Assembly (NCBI GenBank): GCA_903828455.1
Contig: CAIKMJ010000030.1
Coordinates: 1 to 64,000, forward strand
Length of the DNA: 64,000 nt
Direction of reading: 5' to 3'
Source of the DNA: an uncultured Acidobacteriia bacterium
GTDB taxonomy: Bacteria > Acidobacteriota > Terriglobia > Bryobacterales > Bryobacteraceae
How positions within the stretch are numbered: position 1 is the stretch's first letter; the number at the start of each line of letters is the position of its first letter. A model generated the notes under the pieces. That model was not told the origin of the DNA and searched no databases. It saw only the letters and a program-made list of their open reading frames with translations. A program made the translations under genes and the position numbers. Positions 1 through 8,721 of this stretch are shown piece by piece.

Positions 1-1
1 A

Positions 2-2308
2 GTGCTCGGTAAGTTCCATCCGCACGGCGATGCGTCGGTGTACGACTCGCTGGTGCGTATGGCGCAGGACTTCTCCATGCGCTATCCGCTGGTGGACGGG
101 CAGGGGAACTTCGGTTCGGTCGACGGCGATCCGCCGGCGGCGATGCGGTACACGGAAGCTCGGCTTTCGAAGATCGCGACGGGGCTGCTGGAGGACATCG
201 ACAAAGAGACGGTCGACTTCCGCCCGAACTACGACGACAGCGAGCAGGAGCCGGAAGTGCTGCCGACGCGCGTGCCGAACCTGCTGATCAACGGTTCGTC
301 GGGCATCGCGGTGGGCATGGCGACGAATATTCCGCCGCACAACCTGACGGAAATTATTGAAGCGACGATTGAAGTGATCCGCAAGCCGGATACGACGTTC
401 GAGCGGCTGCTGGAGATTGTGAAGGGGCCGGACTTCCCGACGGGCGGCATTATCCTCGGGCGGCAGGGCATTATCGATGCGTTCCGCACGGGGCGCGGCA
501 GTCTGCGGATCCGCGCCAAGGCGGCCATCGAGAAGATGGGCAAGGACCGCGAGCACATCATCGTGACGGAGATTCCGTATCAGGTGAATAAGTCGCGCCT
601 GATTGAGAATGCCGCGGCGCTGGTGAACGAGAAGAAGATCGAAGGAATTTCGGAGATCCGCGACGAGAGCGACCGCGACGGGATGCGGATCGTGTTCGAG
701 CTGAAGCGCGGCGAGCAGGCCGAGGTCGTACTCAACAACCTGTACAAGAACACGCAGCTGCAGACGAGCTTCGGCGTGATCAATCTTTCGATCGTCAACG
801 GGCAGCCGCGCGAGCTGAGCCTGCTGCAGACGATCAAGTACTTCATTGAACACCGCGTGGACGTGGTGCGGCGCAGAACCGATTACGAACTGCGCAAGGC
901 GCGCGACCGCGAACATATTCTGCTGGGCTTCCGGCTGGCGCTGGACAATATCGACCGCGTGATTCAGCTGATCCGCGAATCGAAGTCGCCGCGCGAGGCG
1001 CGCGACACCCTGGTGGCGGCATCGACGCAGTTTGTCTTCAATTCGCTGTATCTGAAGGCGGCGGGGGCGGCCGAGCCGCTGACGCAGCTGACCGAGAAGC
1101 AGGCGCAGGCGATCATCGAACTCCAGCTCCAGAGACTGACGGGGATGGAGCAGGACAAGATCACCGCGGAACTGGCCGATATTCAGAAGCGCATCGGCGA
1201 GTATCTGGAGATTCTGGGTTCGGAAAAAGTGCTGCGCGAAGTGATCGTCAAAGAGCTGAAGGAAATCGGCAAGGATTACGGCGACGAGCGGCGGACGCAG
1301 ATTATCGACGACCCGGGCGATATCCGGCTGGAAGATCTGGTGGCGGTGGAAGACGTGGCGGTGACGGTCACGCACGGCGGGTATCTGAAGCGCACGGCGG
1401 TGGATACGTACCGGCGGCAGACGCGCGGCGGCAAGGGCCGGATCGGCATGGGCACGCGCAACGAGGACTTTGTGGAGTACTTCCTCGTGGCGTCGACGCA
1501 CGCCTATCTGCTGATCTTCACGAATAAGGGCCGGGTGTACTGGCTGAAGATTTACGAGATCCCGGACGCGGGGACTGTGGGCAAGGGCAAGCACATTTCC
1601 AACCTCATCAACCTGCAGCCGGATGAGACGGTGAAGGCGTTCCTGCCGGTGGCGGAATTCGTTCCCGACAAGTTCATCACGATGGTGACGCGGCTCGGCG
1701 TGATCAAGAAGACCGAGCTGAGCGAATTCGACAACGTGATGGCGCGCGGGATTATCGCGATCGGCATTGACGAAGGCGATGAGCTGATTGCGGCGCGGCT
1801 GACGACGGGCAAGGATTACATCTTCCTTGGCTCGCATGACGGGCAGGCGATCCGGTTTGCCGAGGGTCAGGTGCGGGCGATGGGCCGGCCGGCGCGCGGG
1901 GTCCGCGGGATGGACCTGGCGGCGGGCGACTTTATTGTGGGGTCGGAAGTGGTGGGCGAGGAAGGCCTGATTCTTTCGATATCCGAGCACGGCTACGGGA
2001 AGCGGACGAAGCTGGGCGATTACCGGCTGACCAACCGCGGCGTCAAGGGCGTCATCAATATGAAGACGACCAACAAGACGGGCAAGGTGGTCGGGATCCT
2101 TTCCATCAAGGAAGACTCGGACCTGATGATTGTGACGCGGGACGGCAAGATGATCCGCATCGATTCGGGCGAGATCCGGCAGGCGGGGCGCTCGACGCAG
2201 GGCGTGCGGCTGGTGCGGATGGAAGAGGGCGATCAGGTGGCGGCGGCGTGCCTGATTCCGGAATCGGAAGCGAAGCCGGAAGACGAGCCGGAGCTTCCGC
2301 TGCAGTAG
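2..2308 (+). CDS. gyrA: DNA gyrase subunit A, 5' end cut by window
   Basis: Type II topoisomerase subunit that cuts and religates DNA, working with GyrB to introduce negative supercoils. The visible 768 residues begin inside the winged-helix breakage domain (HPHGD at 6-10). The catalytic tyrosine is Y50 in [11 protein letters not shown]. The tower and coiled-coil region follows, then a C-terminal beta-pinwheel with a GyrA-box variant (QTRGGKG, about 470-476), which favours GyrA over ParC. The tail is acidic. The reading frame is open to the window edge and the GTG at position 2 is an internal Val codon, so about 70 N-terminal residues are missing. The residue equivalent to E. coli Ser83 is Ala (A11), while Asp87 is kept (D15). 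Confidence 0.97.
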   Translation: MLGKFHPHGDASVYDSLVRMAQDFSMRYPLVDGQGNFGSVDGDPPAAMRYTEARLSKIATGLLEDIDKETVDFRPNYDDSEQEPEVLPTRVPNLLINGSSGIAVGMATNIPPHNLTEIIEATIEVIRKPDTTFERLLEIVKGPDFPTGGIILGRQGIIDAFRTGRGSLRIRAKAAIEKMGKDREHIIVTEIPYQVNKSRLIENAAALVNEKKIEGISEIRDESDRDGMRIVFELKRGEQAEVVLNNLYKNTQLQTSFGVINLSIVNGQPRELSLLQTIKYFIEHRVDVVRRRTDYELRKARDREHILLGFRLALDNIDRVIQLIRESKSPREARDTLVAASTQFVFNSLYLKAAGAAEPLTQLTEKQAQAIIELQLQRLTGMEQDKITAELADIQKRIGEYLEILGSEKVLREVIVKELKEIGKDYGDERRTQIIDDPGDIRLEDLVAVEDVAVTVTHGGYLKRTAVDTYRRQTRGGKGRIGMGTRNEDFVEYFLVASTHAYLLIFTNKGRVYWLKIYEIPDAGTVGKGKHISNLINLQPDETVKAFLPVAEFVPDKFITMVTRLGVIKKTELSEFDNVMARGIIAIGIDEGDELIAARLTTGKDYIFLGSHDGQAIRFAEGQVRAMGRPARGVRGMDLAAGDFIVGSEVVGEEGLILSISEHGYGKRTKLGDYRLTNRGVKGVINMKTTNKTGKVVGILSIKEDSDLMIVTRDGKMIRIDSGEIRQAGRSTQGVRLVRMEEGDQVAAACLIPESEAKPEDEPELPLQ

Positions 2309-2360
2309 TTTCGCGACAAGGTTTCGCGACAAGGTTTCGCGAAACAGCTTCGCGACAAAA
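2309..2360. repeat. 13-bp tandem repeat just after gyrA
   Basis: Starting directly after the gyrA stop codon, the unit tttcgcgacaagg occurs twice exactly (2309-2321, 2322-2334), followed by two degenerate copies to about 2360. It is non-coding. The rest of the gap up to 2527 holds G-rich sequence and an A8 tract near 2458-2465, and I see no clear gene in it. Confidence 0.8.
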
Positions 2361-2527
2361 CGAGGTTAGCGGCGTCGCGTCCGCGGTTGCGGTGCGGGCG
2401 TGACGCCGGTATAGCGCGTTTGGGGCGGGGCTCGGGGCGGGACTGGGACGGGGCTCAAAAAAAAGATCCGGCGGAGAATTTTCCCTCGTGACTTGCCAGG
2501 CGGCGGCAAGCCGCATATGCTGAATCC

Positions 2528-3472
2528 GTGACCAGACGAGAACTGCTTTACACCGCGGCGGCGGCCCTGCCGGCACGGGCGCTTTTGGCGAAGGCTTCGC
2601 AGCCGAAGACGGCGGTGAATTTCGAGATTCCCGAGCACGCCTGCGACTGCCACACACACATCTTCGGCGATCCGAAGCAGTTTCCTTTCTGGGAAGGCCG
2701 TTCGTACACGCCCGAGATGGCGCTGCCTTCCGAGATGGCGGCACTGCACAGGGCGCTGCACATGGAGCGGGTGGTGATCGTGCAGCCGAGCATTTACGGG
2801 ACGGATAATTCGTCGACGCTGTACGGGATGCGGGCGCGGGGCACGGCGGCGCGCGGGGTGGCGGTGATCGACGACAAGACGACGGCGGCCGATCTGGAAG
2901 CGATGCAGCGGGCCGGGATGCGGGGGATTCGCATCAACCTGACCAACAACGGGCAGAACGATGTGGGGCTGGCGCGGCGCAAGTTCACCGATGCGGTGGG
3001 GCAGATCCGGGACATGAAGTGGCACATCCAGATGTACACGAACATGGAAGTGGTGGCGGGGATCAGCCAGCTGGTGCAGAGCTCGCCGGTGCCGGTGGTG
3101 TTCGACCATTTCGGCGGCGCGGAGGCGGCGAAGGGGATGCAGCAGGAGGGCTTTGCGGAACTGCTGGCGCTGGTGCATCTGGGCAAGGCGTGGGTGAAGA
3201 TTTCGGGGGCGTACCGGGCGTCGGCGAAGGCACCGAATTATGCCGATGTGACGCCGCTGGCGAAGGCGCTGATTGCGGCGAATCCGGAGCGGATTGTGTG
3301 GGGGTCGGACTGGCCGCATCCGGGACCGGCGGTGGGGAAGCCGACCGATCCGGCGCCGCTGCAGAAGATCGACGACGGACAGGTGCTGAATCTGCTGCCG
3401 GTGTGGGTGCCGGATGCAGAGGTGAGGAAGAAGATCCTGGTGGATAATCCGGCGCGGCTGTACGGATTCTGA
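2528..3472 (+). CDS. secreted amidohydrolase (Amidohydrolase_2, LigI-like)
   Basis: Predicted metal-dependent hydrolase of the amidohydrolase superfamily, in the group containing 2-pyrone-4,6-dicarboxylate lactonase. The N-terminus has twin arginines (RRE) and an Ala/Leu-rich stretch to about residue 25, so Tat export is likely. The mature part has the first metal motif HTH (CDCHTHIF, about 39-46), a central substrate-loop region, KISG near 224 and the C-terminal WGSDWPHPG motif near 258-266 carrying the last metal-ligand Asp. Length (314) fits the family. The start is GTG. It stands alone between gyrA and a convergent acetyltransferase. The substrate is unknown; a lactone or aromatic-derived dicarboxylate would fit the family. 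Confidence 0.8.
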   Translation: MTRRELLYTAAAALPARALLAKASQPKTAVNFEIPEHACDCHTHIFGDPKQFPFWEGRSYTPEMALPSEMAALHRALHMERVVIVQPSIYGTDNSSTLYGMRARGTAARGVAVIDDKTTAADLEAMQRAGMRGIRINLTNNGQNDVGLARRKFTDAVGQIRDMKWHIQMYTNMEVVAGISQLVQSSPVPVVFDHFGGAEAAKGMQQEGFAELLALVHLGKAWVKISGAYRASAKAPNYADVTPLAKALIAANPERIVWGSDWPHPGPAVGKPTDPAPLQKIDDGQVLNLLPVWVPDAEVRKKILVDNPARLYGF

Positions 3473-3539
3473 GGGCGGCGGAAGGGTGTTTTCAGGCGAC
3501 GCCCGACGCGGGCGGCCGGAGTAAGAGCGACCGGAAGCA

Positions 3540-3686
3540 CTATAGGCAGCGGCGTTCGGGTTCGGCACGCTGAGGTTCCGAGAGAGGAACACTGTCGTGA
3601 TCGAGGCTGTCCCAAAGGCGGGCATTCAGCGCAATCCGCTCGGCCGGCGACAAGCGCGCGATTACGGCGGACATGAGGGCTTCCAT
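3540..3686 (-). pseudogene. truncated addiction-module component (antitoxin-like) remnant
   Basis: A 48-residue minus-strand reading frame with LSPAERIALNARLWDSLD followed by a PLSEPQRAEPERR segment. This matches the N-terminal two thirds of the putative addiction-module-component family, whose usual continuation after RR is missing because the frame stops at Cys-Leu. No toxin gene lies beside it and no clear ribosome-binding site precedes its ATG. It starts 43 bases after the stop of the acetyltransferase and could be co-transcribed. I infer a decayed toxin-antitoxin relic; a short functional protein cannot be excluded. Confidence 0.45.
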
Positions 3687-3729
3687 CGCTTGAGAATAAG
3701 CCGATTGCGACGGGGCTAAGTCCGGCTGC

Positions 3730-4308
3730 TCAGCCGGGCGCACTGCTTTGTTCGCGGGGGCCGGGGCATTCGAAGCGGGCGCCGTTCGCGCTGTTTGCAT
3801 CGTTCGGATCGTCCGCACTGTTTGGGTCGCCGGCGGGATGAAAGCCGGCCTTGGTAAGCACGCGCACGGAGGCGGGATTGGCCCATTCGGTGTGGGCGAG
3901 CACGCGGGAGACGCCAGGCTGCGCGAGGGCCAGGCGGACGAGAGCGGCGACCATTTCGGTGGCGTAGCCGTTGCGCTGGAACTGCGGGAGTACGGAGTAG
4001 CCGATTTCGACAGCGCCCGAGCTGGGCGGGCCGAAGAAGCCGGCGCTGGCGACGAGTACGGATGGCTCGGCAAGCGTGACGGCGTACCAGCCGAACCAGC
4101 CGGCGCGATCGGGGGCGGCTTCGAGTTGGGCGAGGAGAAAAGGCAGGGCGTCGGCGAGAGATTCGGGCGGCCAGCTGGCGGGGACGGCGGCCTGCAGCAG
4201 GCGGGCGAATTCGGAGCGATCGCTGAGTTCGGCGCGCGCCAGTGCCACGGTGGCGGCAGTGAGGCGGAGGCGGGCGGTGGCCACGGTCGAGGGAAGTGCC
4301 TGGGGCAT
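3730..4308 (-). CDS. GNAT-family N-acetyltransferase (RimJ/RimL-like)
   Basis: Predicted acetyl-CoA-dependent N-acetyltransferase of about 192 residues. The N-terminus (TARLRLTA) is the usual beta-1 of RimJ/RimL-type proteins. The acetyl-CoA loop is VLPQFQRNGYATEMVAAL, a variant of the Q/RxxGxG/A motif, followed by HTEWANPASVRVLTKAGF, the typical NxxSxxVLxKxGF end of the fold. The chosen ATG (4308) removes an unlikely 15-residue extension that would start at 4353. After the fold comes an Asn/Asp/Ala-rich low-complexity tail of about 35 residues (PNSADDPNDANSANGA), probably repeat-generated. It is divergent from larE. Substrate unknown. Confidence 0.8.
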   Translation of the reverse strand: MPQALPSTVATARLRLTAATVALARAELSDRSEFARLLQAAVPASWPPESLADALPFLLAQLEAAPDRAGWFGWYAVTLAEPSVLVASAGFFGPPSSGAVEIGYSVLPQFQRNGYATEMVAALVRLALAQPGVSRVLAHTEWANPASVRVLTKAGFHPAGDPNSADDPNDANSANGARFECPGPREQSSAPG

Positions 4309-4347
4309 CGCTGACAGTGTATACGGCAGAACAGGCGCTGCGTCCTT

Positions 4348-4353
4348 TATCAT
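4348..4353 (+). promoter_or_regulatory. candidate -10 box for larE, start-codon proximal
   Basis: TATCAT lies six bases before the larE ATG at 4360, so initiation about 7 bases downstream would give a leaderless or nearly leaderless mRNA. No good -35 hexamer is visible. Confidence 0.35.
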
Positions 4354-4359
4354 CAGAAC

Positions 4360-5223
4360 ATGGCCACTATTGCGGCGTCCGCGGGGCTGGGAGCCGAACT
4401 GGAAGCGGGACTGGAGACCAAGCAGGATGCGCTGCTGAGCGCGCTCGGCGAACTCGGGCAGGTGATTGTCGCGTATTCGGGCGGCACGGATTCGGCGTAT
4501 CTGGCATGGGCGGCGGGGCGCGCGCTGGGCGCGAAGGCGGTGGCGATTACGGCGGATTCGGCGTCGATCCCGGCCTCGCACAAGCGCGACGCCGAGGAGT
4601 TTGCGCGCGAGTTCGGCATCCGCCACGAGTATGTGGAGACGCGCGAGTTCGACAATCCCGACTACGTGAAAAATGCACCGGACCGCTGCTTCCACTGCAA
4701 GGACGAATTGTTTCACGTTCTGGAACGCGTGGCGGGCGAACGCGGGATTGCGCACATTGTGTACGGCGTGAATGTGGACGACCTGGGGGATTACCGGCCG
4801 GGGCAGCGGGCGGCGAAACTGCATCAGGTGAAGGCGCCGCTGGTGTACGCGGGCCTGACCAAGGCGGAGATCCGCGAGCTTTCGCGGCGGGCCGGGCTGC
4901 CGACCTGGGACCGGCCGGCGGCGGCGTGCCTGAGTTCGCGGATTCCGTACGGGACGCCGGTGACGATTCAGAACATCCGGACGGTGGAAGCGGGCGAAGA
5001 AGAGATCAAGGCGCTGGGCTTCCGGCAGTTCCGCACGCGCTTTCACGGCGAACTGGTGCGGATCGAGATTGCGCCGGAGGAGCTGCCGCGGGCGCTCGAT
5101 GTGGAGATGGCACGGAAGCTGACGGCGATCTTCCGGCGGCTGGGGTATCGTTACGTGACGCTGGATCTGGAAGGGTACCGGCAGGGGTCGCTGAACGAAG
5201 TGCTGACGGTGCTGGAAGGCTGA
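4360..5223 (+). CDS. larE: ATP-dependent sacrificial sulfur transferase LarE
   Basis: LarE adenylates the carboxylates of the nickel-pincer nucleotide precursor and donates sulfur from its own cysteine, which is left as dehydroalanine. The 287-residue protein has the PP-loop SGGTDS at 40-45, the RCFHC segment (C110, C113) and AAACLSSRIPYG, where C190 corresponds to the sacrificial cysteine (Cys176 of Lactobacillus plantarum LarE). Length and motif order are those of the family. The usual partners LarB and LarC, and a nickel-pincer racemase such as LarA, are not in this window. The gene is followed 54 bases later by a porin gene on the same strand. Confidence 0.93.
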   Translation: MATIAASAGLGAELEAGLETKQDALLSALGELGQVIVAYSGGTDSAYLAWAAGRALGAKAVAITADSASIPASHKRDAEEFAREFGIRHEYVETREFDNPDYVKNAPDRCFHCKDELFHVLERVAGERGIAHIVYGVNVDDLGDYRPGQRAAKLHQVKAPLVYAGLTKAEIRELSRRAGLPTWDRPAAACLSSRIPYGTPVTIQNIRTVEAGEEEIKALGFRQFRTRFHGELVRIEIAPEELPRALDVEMARKLTAIFRRLGYRYVTLDLEGYRQGSLNEVLTVLEG

Positions 5224-5277
5224 AGTAATCGAAACGCATTATGGACGCTCGCCACGGGCGCGGCTTACGCTCGTTGG

Positions 5278-6738
5278 ATGAGAAGAATTGCGCTCGGCGC
5301 TGCGTCCGCGCTGCTCTGCTGCAGCCTGCAGGCGCAGCAACCATTCGAGGCAATCCGAGTCGGCGGTCTGACGTTCAGCGGAAGCGTGCGCGACCGGGTG
5401 GAGAACTGGGAATGGTTCACGCCGGCGGGGACGGCCAATCCGAAATACACGTTCAACGGAACGACGGCGCGGTTCGGGCTGTCGCAGAACACGAAGACGC
5501 TGGACTGGGCGGCGGAGTTCGAAGCGCCGATTCTGCTGAGCCTGCCGGGCAATGCGGTGGCGACAGGGACGCCGGGCCAACTGGGCGTGGGCGCGAACTA
5601 CTACGTGGCGAACGGCAGAAGCTCGAATTCGGCGATGCTGTTTCCGGACAAGCTGTTTGTGCGGCTGCATCGTTTCCTCGGCAGCGAGGCCGGCAGCCTG
5701 CAGGTGGGGCGGTTCGATTTCCAGGACGGCGGCGAAGTGGCGCCGAAGGACGCAACGCTGGCGGCGCTGAAGCGGGACCGGATTCAGCAGCGGCTGATCG
5801 GGCCGTTCTCATTTACCGATGTGATGCGGGCGTTTGACGGCTTCCATTACGTCTATAACAAGCCGGAGGTGAATTTCACGCTGATCGGCGCGGTGCCGAC
5901 GCGCGGCGTGTTTCAGACGGACGGGTGGGGCTGGCTGCATGTGGCGTTCGGCTACGGCTCGGTCACGGGCCAGATGCACCACGGGGCGAATACGGCGGAC
6001 TGGCGGCTGTTCACGATTTACTACCAGGACTGGCGGCCGGTGACGAAGACGGATAACCGGGCGGCGGCGGCGAAGGCGGCGGACCATGCCAATATCCGGA
6101 TCGAGACGTTTGGCGGACATTTCGTGAACGTGACGAAGACGGCGGCGGGGTCGCTCGATGTGATGGGGGAGATTGCGGGGCAGACGGGGTCCTGGGGCGT
6201 GGAGACGCAGCGGGCGTACATGTTCGACGCCGAAGCGGGCTTCCAGCCGAATCTGCTGCCGCGGCTGAAGCCGTGGGTGCGGGCCGGTTATTACTACGGG
6301 TCGGGCGATTCGAATGCGAATGACAACCGGCACGGCACGTTCTTCCAGCTGCTGCCGACGGCGCGGCCGTACGCGAGGATGCCGTTTTTCGATATGGAGA
6401 ATCTGGCGGACCGATTTGCGATGCTGACGCTGAAGCCGCACAAGAGGGTGACGTTCCACAACGAGATTCACAGCCTGCGGCTGGCGAACCGGAACGACCT
6501 CTGGTACACGGGGGGCGGCGCGTATCAGCCGTGGACGTTCGGGTATACGGGGCGGTCGGCGGGCGGGGCGGCGAGTCTGGCGAATTTGTTCGACGTGAAT
6601 GTGGACGTGACGGTGAATGCGCACCTTTCGGTGACGCCGTATCTGGGATATGCGGCGGGGAAATCGGTGATTCAGGCGGTTTATCCGAAGGGCAAGGATG
6701 GGCATTTGGCGTTCCTCGAAGCGACCTATCGGTTTTGA
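5278..6738 (+). CDS. outer-membrane porin, alginate-export (AlgE-like) family
   Basis: Predicted 18-stranded outer-membrane beta-barrel. The first 20 residues (MRRIALGAASALLCCSLQAQ) form a Sec signal peptide ending in an AXA-like site. The mature protein has alternating aromatic/polar strands, segments such as FPDKLFVRLHRF, QVGRFDFQDG and RPYARMPFFDMENL typical of the alginate-export domain, and a C-terminal Phe as expected for BAM-inserted barrels. Length (486) fits. The substrate cannot be deduced: in this phylum the domain is widespread and not tied to alginate. It may be co-transcribed with larE upstream. Confidence 0.8.
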   Translation: MRRIALGAASALLCCSLQAQQPFEAIRVGGLTFSGSVRDRVENWEWFTPAGTANPKYTFNGTTARFGLSQNTKTLDWAAEFEAPILLSLPGNAVATGTPGQLGVGANYYVANGRSSNSAMLFPDKLFVRLHRFLGSEAGSLQVGRFDFQDGGEVAPKDATLAALKRDRIQQRLIGPFSFTDVMRAFDGFHYVYNKPEVNFTLIGAVPTRGVFQTDGWGWLHVAFGYGSVTGQMHHGANTADWRLFTIYYQDWRPVTKTDNRAAAAKAADHANIRIETFGGHFVNVTKTAAGSLDVMGEIAGQTGSWGVETQRAYMFDAEAGFQPNLLPRLKPWVRAGYYYGSGDSNANDNRHGTFFQLLPTARPYARMPFFDMENLADRFAMLTLKPHKRVTFHNEIHSLRLANRNDLWYTGGGAYQPWTFGYTGRSAGGAASLANLFDVNVDVTVNAHLSVTPYLGYAAGKSVIQAVYPKGKDGHLAFLEATYRF

Positions 6739-6785
6739 CAAGCGTTGCTGACAGGCGGGGCGGGTTACTCTGGCGTGTATAGAAG

Positions 6786-8084
6786 ATGCGAATCACAAGC
6801 GCGAGCCGGTTGATCGCCGCGACGGTCTCAGCAGGGGTGCTGGCGGGGCTGGGCGCGGTGGGGTTTCACTACATCGCGGATTATCTGGACGACGTCTTGT
6901 TCGCCTGGGTGGACGCGCAGAAGGCGGTTTCGCGGCTGCCGTTCGTGCTGATTGTGCCGACGGCGGGGCTGTTTCTGATTGGCTGGCTGCTGCAGAAGTT
7001 TCCGGCCGGGCGGATTGGCGGCGTGCCGGAGGTGGTGGAGACGCTGCAGCATCACGAGGGGCGCGTGCCGATGGTGCGGCTGCTGAATGTGATTCTGAGC
7101 GGGCTGGTGCTGGCGGTGGGCGGGTCGGTGGGGCCGGAAGGGCCGATGGTGCAGCTGGGAGCGCTGGTGGGGAGCCAGTGCGGGCAGTTCTTCCGGCTGG
7201 GACGGCGGCAACTGGAGACGCTGGTGCGGGCGGGAGTGGCGGCGGGAGTTTCTTCGGCGTTCCGTTCGCCGGCGGGAGGCGTGCTGCTGACGCTGGAAAT
7301 TTTCGGGGCGCGATTCAACCGCGATCTGACGGCGATTGCGATTGCGGCGGGGATCGGGTATCTGGTGCGGACGTCGATTCTGGGCGATGCGTATCCGTTC
7401 CGGCCGGCGGTGCAACTGGACCCGCTGCCGACTTCGACGCTGCTGGTAGTGGTGCCGCTGATGGGCGTGCTGGCGGCGGGAGCGGGACATTTCTTCATCG
7501 GGATGTTCAACCGCTTTAAGACGATTCTGCCGGCGGCGTGGCCGCTGTGGCTGCGGGTGACGATGGGCGGGGCGGTGGTGGGCGCGATCGGGATCTGGTA
7601 TCCGCAGGTGATGTCGGCCGGGTATTCGACGATTCGGAAGGGCGTGACGGGCGAGATCGGGCTGGAGCTTTTTGTGGTGCTGCTGGTGCTGAAGATGGTG
7701 GCGACGTCGGTGACGTTCGGCAGCGGGGCGGTGGGCGGGCTGTTCGCGCCGACGCTGGTGATTGGCGCGCTGTTCGGCGGCGCGTTCGGCTACGGCGTGC
7801 AGGCGGTGCTGCCGGGGGCCATTCCGCAGCCGGCGCTGTTTGTGCTGCTGGGGATGGTGGTGATGTTCGGATCGATTGTGAAGGGCTACTGGAGCGGGCT
7901 GCTGATGATCGCCGACCTGAGCGGCTGCTACCACCAGTTGCTTTTACCGGGTGTGATTGCGGGCGGAATTTCGTATCTGATCAGCTGGGAGCTGCATGAG
8001 AAATCGATATTCGGCATGACGCTGGACCCGGCGGGCGCGGCTCTGGAAGCGGCCGAGCGGAATGTGGCCGCAGCACATTTTTAA
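6786..8084 (+). CDS. ClC-family chloride channel/transporter
   Basis: Integral inner-membrane protein with about ten hydrophobic helices and 432 residues, matching the voltage-gated chloride channel family. Motifs in order: IGGVPEV (77-83) in the place of GSGIPE; GPEGP (116-120), variant of GK/REGP, with the gating glutamate E118 kept, so H+/Cl- exchange is plausible; FRSPAGGVLLTLE; and the GxFxP motif in GAVGGLFAPT. There is no cytoplasmic CBS pair. It follows the porin by 47 bases, and an in-frame ATG fits the first hydrophobic helix. Physiological role unknown; anion homeostasis or acid resistance are the usual options. Confidence 0.88.
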   Translation: MRITSASRLIAATVSAGVLAGLGAVGFHYIADYLDDVLFAWVDAQKAVSRLPFVLIVPTAGLFLIGWLLQKFPAGRIGGVPEVVETLQHHEGRVPMVRLLNVILSGLVLAVGGSVGPEGPMVQLGALVGSQCGQFFRLGRRQLETLVRAGVAAGVSSAFRSPAGGVLLTLEIFGARFNRDLTAIAIAAGIGYLVRTSILGDAYPFRPAVQLDPLPTSTLLVVVPLMGVLAAGAGHFFIGMFNRFKTILPAAWPLWLRVTMGGAVVGAIGIWYPQVMSAGYSTIRKGVTGEIGLELFVVLLVLKMVATSVTFGSGAVGGLFAPTLVIGALFGGAFGYGVQAVLPGAIPQPALFVLLGMVVMFGSIVKGYWSGLLMIADLSGCYHQLLLPGVIAGGISYLISWELHEKSIFGMTLDPAGAALEAAERNVAAAHF

Positions 8085-8149
8085 CGCGAACGAAACGGAC
8101 AACTGCGAGGATAGGATAATCGGGAATATCTGGAGAATTCGGAGGAACT

Positions 8150-8716
8150 GTGCAGAACGATCAGGAAAAGCAGAAATTCGGAGAGCCGCTGGATGACATT
8201 TCGCTGGCGGCGGTGACGTCCGCGTCGGCGAACGCCGGGACGGTGAGCCTGAGCGGACGAATGGCGGGCAAGAAGGGCGCGGTGGTGGTGTTCTGGAGCG
8301 GCATCTGCTCGCACTGCGTACGCTACGACGCGTACCTGAATTCGTTCGAGGAGCGGCATCCGGAGCTGAGTCTGATTGTGGTGGCGTCGCGGCACGGCGA
8401 GGCGCCGGAGATGATCCGCAAGACGATGGCGGAGCGCAAGCTGACGTTCACGATGGTCTACGACCCGGAGAGCAAGGTGGCGCGGCAGTGGTACACGCAG
8501 CAGACGCCGCGGGCGTTCCTGATGGACGCGGAGCGGCGGCTGATCTACCGGGGCGCGATCGACAACTATAAGTACCCGGAGGATCCGGAATACCTGGGGT
8601 ATCTGGAGCCCGCGATCGGGGAGTTTTTGACCGGCCAGCCGGTGAGCCGCACCGAGACGGCGAGTTTTGGCTGCGCGATTTTCTCGGTTTACTACATTTT
8701 GCCGAAGGCACTTTAG
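8150..8716 (+). CDS. redoxin / thioredoxin-fold protein, first gene of halogenase-like operon
   Basis: Thioredoxin-fold protein of 188 residues. The core shows VVVFWSGICSHCVRYD with a CSHC redox pair (C53, C56), a TPRAFLMDAERRLIYRGAID segment containing the cis-Pro and the last beta strand, and a DDISLAAV AhpC/TSA-Redoxin-type N-terminus. There is no signal peptide, so it is cytoplasmic unless exported by another route. GTG start with a strong GGAGGA ribosome site 5-10 bases upstream. Its stop is 5 bases before the UnbV-repeat gene, so they are clearly co-transcribed. The C-terminal 20 residues are hydrophobic and aromatic and do not belong to the fold. Confidence 0.8.
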   Translation: MQNDQEKQKFGEPLDDISLAAVTSASANAGTVSLSGRMAGKKGAVVVFWSGICSHCVRYDAYLNSFEERHPELSLIVVASRHGEAPEMIRKTMAERKLTFTMVYDPESKVARQWYTQQTPRAFLMDAERRLIYRGAIDNYKYPEDPEYLGYLEPAIGEFLTGQPVSRTETASFGCAIFSVYYILPKAL

Positions 8717-8721
8717 ACCCT

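Noticed and set aside
2366-3625. 419-codon minus-strand frame opposite the amidohydrolase
   Set aside because: Composition is Arg/His/Pro-rich without domain features; it mirrors the codon bias of the real plus-strand gene.
5809-6741. 310-codon minus-strand frame opposite the porin
   Set aside because: Arg/His-rich antisense translation with no domain and no ribosome site; the porin has signal peptide and terminal Phe.
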